Source of the DNA: Mya arenaria
Lineage: Eukaryota; Mollusca; Bivalvia; Myida; Myidae
DNA: 64,000 nt
Assembly: GCF_026914265.1 (NCBI RefSeq)
Contig: NC_069126.1
Coordinates: 34,847,725-34,911,724, forward strand
Reading direction: 5' to 3'
Below the pieces are notes generated by a model. That model saw only the letters and a program-made list of their open reading frames with translations. It had not been told where the DNA came from and ran no database searches. Each line of letters opens with the position of its first letter. Position 1 is the first letter of the stretch. Shown here piece by piece: positions 10,936-23,300 of the stretch. The translations under genes were made by a program, and so were the position numbers.

Positions 10936-13133
10936 GTATGTCAACTTTTTGCGTACATTTACTAATTAAAGGTTTAAGACTAATTTACGAATAGAAGTAA
11001 TGACTTTTAATGTATTGGGAACATTATAAAGCCGAAGCGACGTTTTATCACTTGCTTTTTTGTTTAAATACGCACGAAGTAATATATTGTCTGCATATGT
11101 GAACTCCGGTTTTCTAAGTCACCTATTGTTGCCTTTAAGGGTTCTTTCAATGATTCCTTTATTTTTGTCGTAATAATTAATTTATATATTTTTGTAAATG
11201 TTCATCATGTTTATTTATTTTATCTTCTTTATAGATACCGAACATATTTCCTTGACATTTCATCGTCTTTAAGTGGTACCTAAATTTTAGGCATTTTGTG
11301 TCCTAACCAACTTACTAAGATTCATGCACTGGTGATACTTCGGTTAAAAACGTATCGTGTATTGTTAATTCGAAAGTAGTTATAAAATTATAATGTTCAA
11401 GCTCACAACAAGACACCTTTTATTTTCATCAAGATTCCAAATGAAAGATACCATGGTTGCTTTTGTATTAAGTGACACAGCAGACCCCTTACAGACATTA
11501 ATTAAACAATTGAAGACTACTCCCACAACTGAACACGAATAGTTACAATTTTTGAAATGTAATCTGGCGCTTACGTCACAATGATTAGACAATTTATAAC
11601 GTTTAAACTTGTATTCGAACGGCAAATATATGGGCCATTCAACCATTTAATACGACAAGTTAAATGTAAATCAATATTGAAGTTAAAATTCATGATTTTA
11701 ACTATCTACTTTAAATACAGCCACTTTCTTTGCCACGTTTGTTTATAAAAGTACTCAATGTATAAAAATCAGTCATTTTACAACTTGATCGACATTATAT
11801 TGTTGTATGTTGTTATTTCGTTATTGACTATTTCAAGGCATATGTGACAGTGAAAGTCAGGAAAAGTGATATATTTTTACCGTCCCTGACCTGTGTCTCA
11901 GTGCAAACTAGAGGTGTTGATATGCGGCTTTTTTAGTGTGTGTTGACATATAGGTGAGAGTGGTCAAATGATGTAAGTTTCCGACCCTCACCCAAGCAAT
12001 CATCGCTTTGAACCACTTCTATGACTTGTTCACTTGGCTTCTCATGAAAGACACCAGTATTCCAGCTTGATTTGTCCAAGTTGTTCCCAACGCATTATTT
12101 TATAGTGTCTTTGTTTAAGTGTGAGGATGTCGTATTGGTCCGAGGCCGGAGCCGCAACAACTATCTGGGTCATTTAGAAATCACTTTATTGATAATTATT
12201 TTAAAAACCTAATCCTTTAAACTTTTATATAAAATTAATTGACTTTGTATTATCCTATCGTTAAATCAATCCAGATGCTTGATGTCCGTATTGGCCAAAG
12301 CTTTAACCACTCAATGCTTGATTTCCGTACTTAATCCGTTTGATTCCTACAGACTCGTTTGAAAATAGTAAAGAGCAAAGCAATTTACATTGTATTCGTG
12401 GAAGCAGTAAGGTTTTACATTTTGATTTTGCTTGTATAAGTACATGATGCCACTGTTGGTATTATTGTTAGGTTGGTTATTTGAAAACAGGATTCAACCA
12501 CACAAATGCGGCAACACTAACATTTTTTAAACCAAACTTCACATGAAGCAGAATTAAATAGAGCATCGGATGTTCTTAAAATGGCTACTTAGATGTGTAG
12601 TCTAATGGATTTCTTCTTTCGCTAGCATTATGTTGGCTTATCATATAAAAAGTGATTTGTTTGTCGTATTATCGGTAATTGGGCGTACGTCCAGAGAATT
12701 TCTTCAACGAGTGGCTTGTATGAACTGGGGTTTTAACCCGGCCTATTCAGGCGTGTGTTTTTGTAGCGAACATAGCCATACAATAGATGTATGAGTAATT
12801 ACATCGATACAACCCGGTCGCATATACCATACGTCACAAAACACGAACTCTTTGTAGTAGTAACTAAAGATACGAGGGCAGACCCAGTAGTCCTCATACC
12901 CTGATTATCAACTGCCGAAAGACATTGCAAAAAGAGATTTAGATGATAATAAAATAAGGAAAAACAAGTTTGCAAAAGTACTCTACTTATTACGCTCTTG
13001 TGTTTATATGTGGTAATTATTTTTTCCAGGTTTGATTGTGTTGTTTTCGTTCATGATTTTCAACTTTTTTTCTAAGCAAAAGTTAAGTGCCCAAGTGAGA
13101 TTGACTGAGAAACAAAACGTACAATCACCATAA

Positions 13134-13674
13134 GTAAAACATAAACTTGAATACGAACAATATCTGGATACTATTACAAACAAATCACTGCATAGCTGTT
13201 TAACGAGAATGCGTGTATCTGGTCACAAATTACGTGTGGAAACCGGACGATATGGACCGCACCGTGTCAATAGAGAAGATAGACTATGCTTATTATGTGT
13301 TAATGCTTTAAGAGACATTGAAGATGAGTTTCATTTTATTTTAAAATGTGATTGTTACAAAGACAGTAGGAAACGTTATATAAGCAAGTATTACAATAGA
13401 AACCCGAGTATGAGTATGTAGAAATTGATTGAGTTGTTTTCATCAAATAAAAGATCGGTGTTAAATCGATGTTGTACATATATAAGCAAAGCTAATGAAA
13501 TAAGAAATTCGCTTATAAATACTATCCTTTAATTACACTTGTTTGTATTAATATGTTTTGTTTCTGTATTATTTGTATTTATTTACCAACCTTTTGTGTT
13601 ATAATTATTTGTATGGATGAGAAACAATATGTTTAAATCCAAATAAATCATCTTTCTGTTCTGTTCTGTTCAGT
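13134..13674 (+). mobile_element. 3' fragment of a non-LTR retrotransposon (LINE)
   Basis: An open frame runs from 13134 to the stop at 13421, preceded by TAA. It has the usual LINE C-terminal pattern: a basic HSCLTRMRVSGHKLRVETGR stretch, then a zinc-finger-like CLLC, DEFHFILKCDCY and a basic RKRYISKYY end. After the stop comes an AT-rich 3' UTR ending in repeated TTCTG units (about 13655-13674), typical of LINE tails. The reverse transcriptase and endonuclease are absent, so this is a 5'-truncated, inactive copy. Its edges can be seen by comparison with unit A, where the matching sequence (about 7020-7080) is uninterrupted. Confidence 0.8.
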
Positions 13675-14984
13675 AAACCTCACAAGCATCAAAAAACTTG
13701 TATCAATGATTGATGGGAAAACCGCCTTGTAACAGTTATTGAAACACAGTTAACTGGGACACGAGTTCACTGGGGGGTTTAAAATAGTTTATATGCACAT
13801 AACCTCTCATTTATCAATTGTTATCAAATATTACATACTTAAAAATATAAGCCTCCCCGAAACATCAAGGCATCGAGGTATTTTAATATTGCGTTTAAAA
13901 TTTATTTCATCGAGCTTTTTCATGTGTGCAACGCAGTTTTTCAATATATAAATAAAACATTGCTACAACAAAATTTGGTAAAACTTTGTATCACCTTCAT
14001 GATTATTTATACTTAAGAATACAACCTACTTTAACAGTTAATGGGATCGCCTATCGGCCCCAAATAAGTGTTAAAAAATGAGGTGTTACAACTGGACAGA
14101 CCCGACGCCATGATTTGTTTCTCCACCTGCTGGAACAGGTTCTAATTCAAGTCAGCACATATTTTGTAAAATGGCTCGCTCGCTTCGCTTTGTCCGCCCT
14201 TCCGAGTCTTTAAGATTTAACTCAAAATTTCTGACTAAAAGTCAATTACATCGGTTTGTTGTAGATATTTTCATATGACGTTCCTATTAATGCTAAGTAG
14301 CAAATGCATAAAGATATCAATTGAAATGCAGTTAAAGGCTTGTTGTTTCACTAGGCCAATAAACACGGCTGTAGACTGTTAAACTGAAATGTTCAGTGAT
14401 ATATGGTTAGCAGTATGAATGCTTATTTGCATAAATTTTATGAATAGGAGGAAATGACGGTCTCGTAAATGATCAAGATTTAATAAATGCATTTGCGATG
14501 TCACGCGACTATTCATTAAATGAATGATATGAAAAGGTGTCCGCTATTTTCTCGGTCTATCTACGTACAGCCTTAATCGGCTTTTGATTAAAACATATTT
14601 AGGTGTGATCTTATGTATGATTAAATCCATACAATTAACAGTTAATGATCTTAAAATACGTGTATTTAGTCGAACTTTCTCACTATAATTTCAAAATAAT
14701 ATTCCAGCATTTACTTGCGGAATTTATACCCTGTCAGAACTAAAATACAATGATAAGCGAAAATACAATCAAGTAGTATAACAGATTAAAAAGCGATTTA
14801 GATACAAGTTTAATTGAAAAGGTATAACAAATTAAAAAGCATTATTAAAACATTCCGTATCATCGATAACTGACGGAAAGCTACAGGGGAGAGTCTGGCT
14901 TACAATTATGATTACAATTGGCTGTCACAGGCACAATACGCATTGCCTGACAGAAACTCGAAAACGCCACGGACAACAGACACT

Positions 14985-15435
14985 ATGACCATAACTAGAC
15001 ACTCGACGAGATACACTCAACGCCAAAGACAACAGACACAATGAACATAATTAGACACTCGACGAGAGACACACAACGCCGAAGACAACAGACACAATGA
15101 ACATAACTAGACACTCGACGAGAGACACTCAACGCCAAAGACAACAGACATAATGAACATAACTTGACACTCGACGAGACACACAGCGCCGAAGACAACA
15201 GACACAATGAACATAACTAGACACTCGACGAGAGACACACAACGCCGAAGACAACAGACACAATGAACATATCTAGACACTCGACGAGAGACACTCAACG
15301 CCGGAGACAAAAGACACAATGTTCATAACTAGACACTCGAAGAGGGACACTCAACGTCGAAGACAAAAGACACAATGATCATAACTAAACACTCGACGAG
15401 GGACACTCAACGCCGAAGACATTCAGACACAATGA
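14985..15435. repeat. 56-bp minisatellite upstream of the unit B coding exon
   Basis: About eight copies of a 56-bp unit containing ACACTCAACGCCGAAGACAA, CAGACACAATGAACATA and ACTAGACACTCGACGAGAG. It is clearly related to the 60-bp array of unit A by the ACTCGACGAGAGACACTCAA core. It stops about 15 bp before the proposed splice acceptor of the peptide exon. Open frames here are repeat artefacts. Confidence 0.9.
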
Positions 15436-15509
15436 CTATTGCCTGACAGTCACACAATGACCATCACTCTCTTGGAAGTGCAACATCAGACGAACCATAT
15501 CTAAAAGTC

Positions 15510-15725
15510 ATGAGAATCAGATATCGTTTTCTAATGGTAATTTTACTACTGTTGACGGTTCTGTTGACGTTAACATGCGCCAAATGTCAAAATTGTCAAA
15601 GCGTTGGCTGGATTGGTCTCGTGGATGTACGGTGCGGAAATGTGGGAGAAGGAGAATGCATCGATTTTGGAGATATTCCACATAACAATTGTGTCTGCGT
15701 TATACGATTTCGGAGATACCAATAA
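15510..15725 (+). CDS. Small secreted cysteine-rich peptide, copy B
   Basis: A 71-residue ORF on a probable terminal exon starting at 15450 (acceptor GCCTGACAG). Residues 1-24 form a typical signal peptide: basic start, then a long Leu/Val/Ile run. The predicted mature part has six cysteines, at 26, 29, 42, 50, 61 and 63, spaced C-x2-C-x12-C-x7-C-x10-C-x-C. It is Gly/Asp rich in the middle and ends in a basic, hydrophobic VIRFRRYQ tail. An ATG preceding a signal peptide supports this start. The ORF is conserved with copy C (24470-24679): 35 of 43 aligned mature residues are identical, while much of the flanking DNA has diverged. The secreted, disulfide-rich, basic-ended plan and final C-x-C recall defensin-like host-defence peptides, but spacing does not match a family I know. 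A signalling or toxin-like role is equally open. Confidence 0.72.
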   Translation: MRIRYRFLMVILLLLTVLLTLTCAKCQNCQSVGWIGLVDVRCGNVGEGECIDFGDIPHNNCVCVIRFRRYQ

Positions 15726-15744
15726 ATGTAGGACTTGGAATAAA
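15721..15744 (+). terminator. Polyadenylation signals of the unit B peptide gene
   Basis: AATAAA occurs at 15721-15726, overlapping the stop codon, and again at 15739-15744. The second fits a very short 3' UTR. In unit C the matching position reads AAGAAAAAA, so the second signal is not conserved. Confidence 0.45.
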
Positions 15745-17679
15745 CGCATTACGTATGAGACTGATCTGTTGACAATATGTTGATAACAGTACCTTCACAA
15801 AGTCATGGAAAATCTGTAAATAATCTGTTACATTCGATTTCTGAAAATGTTGTTAGTGATGAATAGAAAAAGAACGCAGTTGATTGCGCTATATTTATTT
15901 TGATTGAATTTATTAAGATAATAAATGGGATAAATAAGCTATTAGGACTGGGGAAAAGAAAAACAAAAAATGTTTTCCATATCGTTGTTCAAGGCCACAG
16001 TGCCGGAAATAATATATCATTAATTCATTCACAAGCGACTAAAGGGAAGACCTTCACCAAATTCCGAAAACGAAAACTCGCAAAGCCAAATAACGATGAC
16101 AGGTACAATATAAGGAAATAAAAAGCGTTCTTTCTTTATATAATTATAAAGTGTTAACGGTATTATCGTATTGTTAAAACTGTGACATGCAATATTTTAT
16201 GTATGATTAATGATGTCCGGAAATAACTAAGAAGGCATGATATGAACAAATCTCATTGACACTTTTGCCTTGATATAATGTTGCATTCAGTTTTGCCATT
16301 TTCGTGATTGATCATGTTGTTATAGAGGCTTAAAGGAAACATTCATTCTTTAAATAACTATAGAATGTAACGTTATAACTGTGACGTGCAATATAATGTC
16401 CGGAAATAACTACGAATGCATGATATGATCAATTCTCCTTAGAATGGTTTGTAACACGATGGACAAAGCACATAATGATCGTTACGAATTTATGGTATGC
16501 TCAGTTTGGTATGCTCTATGGATACCAATGGTCTTTTTTCCGGATTCAAATAAGTTCAAGTACATATTTAATAAGAACAATGTGATGGTGCATTTGTAAT
16601 AATTGTATGGTGAGCTCTTTGGATGATCGTTTTAACCGACCATACATATACTGCAAAAGTACAAATTATATCAAAATATATGATATGCATCTTGGTGGTT
16701 GATGATGTTGTTTTACAGCCTTAAAGGCCCATTGCTATGGTTTGGTGTAAAGGAACATCATTATCTATCCATCTATACTTTTCACATAGCAATTAAAAAG
16801 AAAGAAGACTTATACCAGCAATTTCATATTATTTTCAACAGGTATTTAAATCGATGGATAACTATTGTATTTTACTTACAATACTATGTCAGTTGTTTTA
16901 CTTTTAAAAGTTTCAGATATTAAGAATGCGTCGTCAATGACTTATAACGTGCCATATGCACATACATATACATGTCATGTACGTAAATGACTTATTGATT
17001 TCAGAACGAATTTGCTGATCCCAAACATAATGTTACAAGCTGTAATATGTTATTTAAGTGTTATTTGTTCTATGATTCGGAATGTCGAAAGGTCGAGATA
17101 CATGTCGAGATGTCGGAAACCATCGTATATGGCCGCTTACCTTTGTTAATTTCATAAAGAATATGGAAAAATAATTCAGTATGTTATAAACTGAGGCGGT
17201 ATAAACATAATAATTTTGAGTAAGCTACATTTCATAAACAAAAACATGAAAGACATAAATATAACTTACATAGTGGTATGGTCACTGGAACACCTGAAAT
17301 TATAGTTTTTAGAAAGGTTGCATTTTTCAAATGTTTGTTGAGTGTGTAATTTTTTTTTTTTTATTTTTTTAATTTCAATCTGGAAACTCCAACTTAGACC
17401 CTTTCATCAGATTGTTTTATCATATTTTACTAAAATGTCGCTGGCCCTTAAACATCTCATAAAGTATTTCAATACTGAATTGGAGAGTGCTAAGAATACA
17501 AAGGTTCATCATTTATTGAGCAAAATATAAAATGGAGGAAAGTATCGAAAGGTCAACATCGTATGATCAAATATCCCTCAAATATGGAATGTATAGTTTA
17601 TGATTAAATAAAAAAAACGATATTAATGACATGGAATCAAGCAAATGCTATGTAATATAACCTACTCAATTCTATTTTT
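15745..17679. other. 3' flank of unit B and spacer before unit C
   Basis: No gene recognised. The first 400 bp still aligns with the flank of the unit C peptide exon. A direct repeat follows: CAATATTTTATG…GATGTCCGGAAATAACTA at about 16185-16245 recurs as TAATGTCCGGAAATAACTA at about 16395-16430, both preceded by AACTGTGAC and followed by a GGCATGATATGA-like string. ORFs of 60-75 codons here (for example at 16699) have no signal, motif or splice context and look random. Confidence 0.5.
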
Positions 17680-17738
17680 ACCAGAAAATCATAAACCAAC
17701 CAGCAGATGTTCCCAAATCGGACCGCAAGCATGTGAAG

Positions 17739-17752
17739 TTGTAAACAATAAC
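17739..17752 (+). promoter_or_regulatory. Conserved forkhead-like motif, unit C
   Basis: Third exact copy of TTGTAAACAATAAC, in the most diverged unit. Just 3' of it the alignment with A and B breaks down (AGTTTCTCC against ATGTTTT), so the conserved string stands out. Confidence 0.35.
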
Positions 17753-18129
17753 AGTTTCTCCTTTTTTGAAGAAAAACGTGTTATGATACGTGTTGCATTT
17801 TGTTATAAACAAAATAAAATTTCAAAATATTCATTTTTAAATAAAGGATAAATGGACTGTATCCTTGACGCATACATTTAATAGAATAACGTGTTTACGA
17901 TATTAAGTTGTTTTCGAAATACATTAGATTCTCATTATAAAGCTGGTCCATAATCATAAGGTTTGCCTTCTTTTAAGTACGAAACAATTTATTTAAACAC
18001 ATCGAATATCATTTAATATCTTAAATTCTGTTTTAATATTAACGTTTTTTGTACTTTATTTAAAACTACTAAGAAATTAAACTGTATCTGCATTTTCTTT
18101 AATATTTAGGATACAAAAAATAAGTTTTT

Positions 18130-18294
18130 CAAATACGCTCTTTGTTTATGAATGATGTATTTACACGTATTCCCCCACGTGTGTTAAAACTGAACCGCCT
18201 CATTTGCATCACCGTTAATGGTCGTGGAAACATTCGAAACATAAGGAGCTTAAAAAGGAATTTGTTATTTAAGCATAATTGTATTCTTTCAAAG
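18130..18294 (+). other. Probable 5' exon of the unit C peptide gene
   Basis: Conserved exon-1-like block ending in CTTTCAAAG with the GTATGTC donor at 18295. It keeps the frame containing CITVNGRGNIRNIR. The proposed acceptor is TTTTTTCAG ending at 24404. In the spliced product, stops lie between this frame and the peptide ATG at 24470, so the block would be 5' UTR with an upstream ORF. Its first base is unknown. Confidence 0.5.
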
Positions 18295-19346
18295 GTATGT
18301 CAATTATTTTTAAATTTACTTATTAAGAGGGATGGAATTTGGTAATTAAATACATGCCTTTTGAATTAATGGGAAAATAATCTAGAATTGAAATGCACAT
18401 GAGTTAATATATTTTCTTGATTGTGTATTATCAACTTTTGTTGGAAAAAAATGTCTTGCCCGAGAGAGTTCTTTAAATAGTTTTCTTTTTCTGGTCGGTA
18501 GAATGAATTGATATAAATGTTTAAATAGTGCTAGTGCATCATCGTCATTAATATATATTCGTTTGATATGTTTCCTTGACTATAATTTAAAGTAGATGTA
18601 TGGGGACAAAACTTTAATTTATGTATTGGTCATAGTTTATATGAAAATACTCAAAGTAAGGAAACATTCAATCTCAGCACAGCTGCGTATACTTTGACCT
18701 CTAAATAACTAACATTATCGTTGAACTTATGTTTGTTTACTGACAATGAACGCCCCTTACACACTTTTTGTTGTTCTCCCCTACCCCTGAAATGTGTACG
18801 GGTAATAAATTGAAGCAATATGAATGCCGGTTTCATTTATTACACAATGTCATGAACGAATATCTGGTCATTTACATATAATACTCGTCTTTGTATTATA
18901 AGATGAATTATATTTTCATTCAAATCAGTTTTTTCAACTGTATTTTATCTAATAACGTTCTGGTGGTATTGTTTTCCTTCAAGAAATTCTTCGAAGGGCG
19001 TGTCGTTCATGCATGACAGCATCGGAGCTTATGTTGTCGTCAAGAAAAATAATGATATGTTGAACATTAATTTAAACAGGCTACTCCATTAACTGAATAC
19101 GATTTTTTTGTGATTAGTAATTTGCGCTTGCGTCACAAAAATAATAAGAGTTCAATTTGTATTCGAACGGCAAATATATTGGCAATTCAACAATCAAATA
19201 TGATAAGGAAATTGTCGACCATTACTGCATTCAGCCATATATCTTCTATAACATCCTTTTTCGCCATGTTTTTATTCAAATCAAGTGAAGTTTTTTTTTA
19301 TTTCACTCATTTCAATACGTTCATGGATAAATAAGGTAATACATAG

Positions 19347-19440
19347 AGAATACTTGGAAAGTGCCGTGGATGGGGAAAGATGAATTTTGAAGCCAAGCCA
19401 GGTACACATTCTCATACCGCGGCACCATCAAAGTATTCTA
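19347..19440. other. 94-bp hairpin, pre-miRNA-like, in the unit C intron
   Basis: The left arm begins AGAATACTTGGAAAGTGCCG and the right arm ends CGGCACCATCAAAGTATTCT. They pair as nine base pairs, a 1x1 mismatch, two pairs, a 2x2 loop, then GTGCCG/CGGCAC plus a G-U and two G-C pairs, a 3x3 loop and a further five pairs (GGGAA with TTCTC), leaving a loop of about 30 nt. Units A and B have no counterpart. It could be a microRNA precursor or, as likely, a small foldback transposon. Confidence 0.4.
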
Positions 19441-19734
19441 TTCATCCTGTCACTTTTTTATGAAAATATGAGAAATTACCTTTAAATGGTAAAAAAAAAT
19501 TCAACCGAAAACTGATCTCGATGATGCAACAGCTTATTTACGAACATATATGTATAAAGTGTAGATTGAAACAAAACGGCTCTTTCTTAAAACGGTTTTA
19601 ATGCCGAAATGAGTTATTAAATATTGTGGAAAAAACTGCAAAATAGAGAGTAGGTCATGTATTTTTGAATATATGTTTCATGTGCTCGTATGTACTTAAA
19701 ATAAAAAGTCCGTTACCGCGTTATTGTTTGTTGA

Positions 19735-19805
19735 CTGTTATGTGATTGGTCAACTGGTTAAGATGTCTCCCAGCAAAGAGGTCACGGATTTGATCCACGT
19801 CCAGG
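19735..19805 (+). repeat. tRNA-like fragment in unit C
   Basis: TGATTGGTCAACTGGTTAAG resembles a tRNA A box and CGGATTTGATCCACG a degenerate B box about 40 bp downstream. It is followed by a short T run (CTCTTTTTT). Stems do not pair well. I read it as a tRNA-derived SINE remnant. Confidence 0.35.
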
Positions 19806-21399
19806 GCTCGCCTCTTTTTTACAGTGGTTCGGTTAATATGCGGTGAACTGTGGAATTGATACGAAGATACGCAGTCGTAGTCGAATGCAACCACTATCCA
19901 TATCAATAAATACTTACATTATGATAGTATCAATTAGATTCAAGTTTTAAATGATCCAGTTTAGATAGTTCAAATGAAGCAACTTCAGAAAGTTCTGCGT
20001 TTGCTACCGTTTACAGTAATCAAGCTATGTTGGTAACGCGCAAAACAAGTAAATCAGGCGAAACATAAAATCACAGTAATCATCCGATAACTGCTTTATA
20101 TCAGAGGCGAACTATGGAGGTGTAGCACTATGCGATATGATCACATAAGACCTTACCAATTCAAACTATTTTGATTTTGGTTAAACATTCTATAGATTAA
20201 CCATTAGAAAAAGTGCGGAAAAGGTTGAGCCCCTTCACCAGAAAGTCAACTCGGGTTTAACAGTCCGTTTAGATGGAGATTTTCTATGCAATGCTCGGAA
20301 TCAAAGCAAAACGCTATGGGCGAGGCAGAGACATTCTATCCACTTGGAAACTAGTTGACTTTTTTACTAACATACCGCTGCATTGGAGTCGTCGTATAGC
20401 GCTCGATAGCAACGCTGCGCCGGCGATCAGTGTACGGATTGTTACCTGGCCTTTTCCGGGGTATGCCACTGTAGCGAATTATGTTCTACCATGAGTGGCA
20501 TCGATTCAATCTGGACGCACAAAAATACGCCACAAAACTCGAGTTATTCAAAAATACTGCTTTGCATGATTGATTATGATTTCGTGATCGTTTTTTTGCC
20601 ACTACAATGAACTTCGTATCAAGTGCAACTTCTATTGTGTATCAATCGAATTTACACATAATAGAAAAAACGTTGTGCACACGTCAGCGTTTTGGTTTAT
20701 TCGTTAACGTATCGTGTGGAACTAACTACTTGCTCATTATCACACAAGGCATTCATGCATCGTTCATTTGAACAGTTTAAATCGTTTTCACTTCTAACGA
20801 CAAGAAAACGTTTTGAAGATTTAAAACTGACTGTCCGACGATACAAATGTATTGTCTCTTTATTGCGAACGTGATTCGTAAAATTGAATGACGAGCACAT
20901 TTGCTAAAGTTATTTGCAAACAGAAGAATTTATTCGCAATTTAAACTCGGGGTTTAGGTCAAGCCAGTTCACGTAAAGAAAATAGTTCGTGTCAGTGGTT
21001 GCCGAAATACACGGGAAAATAAGGAAATAAGAGTATCTGTTTACTTTTGTGGTATTTAAATCATAAACAAAAAATAAACCGAAAAACAAATTTCAAAAAC
21101 GCCCTAATTATGTACGTGTGTTTTGTGTTTTCTTGTTCGTAAAGGTTTAATATAGTTGTTTCCCTTGTTCTCTTTTTTTCTTGGAATTGCTTTATTTGAA
21201 CGACCACCAAGTGTTTTTTTCCGAACTATTTTGTTCGCTGTACGCAAAAGACGTATATGTTGTATATGTATCACAGGTAAATACGTATATTCAGTTCGTC
21301 GTCTGTAACATGACTCAGTGTTTATTCAAATTGTTTATGAAAATGGGAAGATCCCTCATTATCAGCTTATTTTAAACGTACTGCAGTCCGCCCAAACAA

Positions 21400-23300
21400 A
21401 TGAAATACACATCAAACATTAAAAATAAGAATAAATCCTTAAACCCTTCTTTTTATCAAATGTGAATTTATTACTTTAGTATAGCATGTTAATTTCTTAA
21501 TTAAATCTGATTTATTAAAAAAAAATATATATATATATATATTCCTTAATTCCACCCTAGAGTTATTTGAATGTTAAACATTTGAAACATATACAAAATA
21601 AAATTACAAACAAATGATGAGACTCACTATGAACAGGAATTAATTCATAGATGCATGCATGATATTTCGTAAACATGTTTACGATAAAACACGTTCATAA
21701 GATTTTATTAAGAATAAACATTCTATACTATACAAAGTTAACCATTGGTAAAAAGAATTATTTAATGATTTAACCTTATTTTTTTCAAACGGATTTCAAA
21801 GCAGAAAAACGTATTTGGTGGAGAAGTAGATCACAAGCATTGTTAAGATTAATTTCGTATCTGTATTTATCTTTTTGCTTCGGAAATATAAATACATTTC
21901 TATTCGATATTTTTTTCAATAACTTACCAACGTGTTCAAGCAAAACAAAATGTTTGGCAAAATAAATACAGGAATGGATAAGTGACATAGCAATAAAAAA
22001 TCATGTAGTCGATTAAAGTTTTCGCAATTTTCGAAGTCCCTGCTAGAACAAATTTATTGTTTGGTGGTCGTTGATTTGCATGTTTGATGTGTTTAATTTG
22101 TTTGCTCGCGTGATCTGCAGTACGTTTAAAATAAGTAGATAATGAGGGATCATAGCTTTTCACTGAAAGAATGAATAAACACTGAAGTCATGTCGTAGAC
22201 GACGAACTGAATATACTTAATTACATGTGATATTAAAAGACATATCTGTTATCAAGGATTATTTGTTGAATATTGGTCTGCTGTGTTTTCATTTTGTTTT
22301 CAATTATCTGTGTAAATCTCTTTATACAAGCAATTTATAAGGTATTGACTTGAGTTCCGCTGATAGAAATCGTGACATGTTTAAAGAATTAATGCCCCGG
22401 GGTTACAAAATGGGTTACAAGTGGTTTTATGCGGTTTAAATTATTGCAAATTAAAAGATCACTTAACTTAAATACGTTCAGAAGATTGCAACGTAAATGT
22501 GAATTTGACAGAGAGCCGATGAATCTAAGATACATTTTGATGAGGAACTGAGGGTAATAAGGAATTCTAGACAATTACGCAGAATATTGAAATGTGTTGC
22601 TTTACATTACCTTTTACGAATGGTCAAAATGTCCTCAGCCAATTTATGTCGGGTTTCATTTAATAAACGTTTCATAATCAATAAACTTGTGAGATGTCGC
22701 GTAATGCTACTGTTCACTTAACTTGTTGGAAGTCTTTAAGTTATTAAACAACAACCGTTCGAATGTCAGTTCTTTATTGTTCCACGTTCTTTCTAAGTAT
22801 AATAATAAGTTTTAAATACAGCATGACATTTAAGGTAATCCCGCATTCTAACTGCCGTCCATTAAGGACCCAAGGCCGCTCTCTTTGCCTTGCCTAACCC
22901 CTCTGTCTCTTTACATCCAAAATCATCTCTCTTATACTAATTTGTGGTCTGAATATGACAGCTTTACAACCCAAGGAATACACGTTTTTGTAATTGACAT
23001 GACCATTTTGTACATTTGTACCAGGTCGGCTGTCAACCACTTTCATATTCAAATGAAAATCAAATATGCCCTACATTACTTAACATACAGTATGTAGACA
23101 CATATCCATTTAATTAAATCTTAATTATATCTTAAATATAACGTATTACGTCACATTCTATACTTAACTCTGTTACGTGACAGAGATAGAAGCAATGGCC
23201 ATACATCCTGGTACATGAATAAAGTAATATTTCTTTCAGATACTTTTTTCAAAAGTTTAGTCAATCTACTCGCTGTCAAAAAATGGTCAGTCTCTTTCTC
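21400..23300. other. Unit C-specific intron sequence, no gene seen
   Basis: AT-rich sequence without homology to units A or B that I can see. It contains a short (AT)n run near 21524-21542. Minus-strand ORFs of 60-75 codons near 21785-22163 and 22389 have no signal or motif. It may be an old insertion that lengthened the unit C intron. Confidence 0.4.

Larger units (their letters stand above)
9390..16130 (+). repeat. Tandem segmental duplication, unit B
   Basis: Second copy of the triplicated unit, homologous to A from about 2160 and to C from about 17680. Homology with C continues past the coding exon: the stretch around 15960-16090 (CATTAATTCATTCACAAGCG, then AAGACCTTC) matches 25130-25180 (CATTCATTCATTCACACGCG, then AAGACTTCC). 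B carries a LINE fragment at 13134-13674 that interrupts sequence continuous in A. Confidence 0.8.

Noticed and set aside
8343..15435. Possible CRISPR array
   Set aside because: The regular spacing is that of a plain minisatellite without unique spacers, in a eukaryotic context, and no cas-like gene is present.
15450..15725. Extending the copy B peptide upstream through the spliced exon 1 frame
   Set aside because: The frame is open in B, but the homologous join in C contains stop codons, and the signal peptide begins exactly at the internal ATG in both copies.
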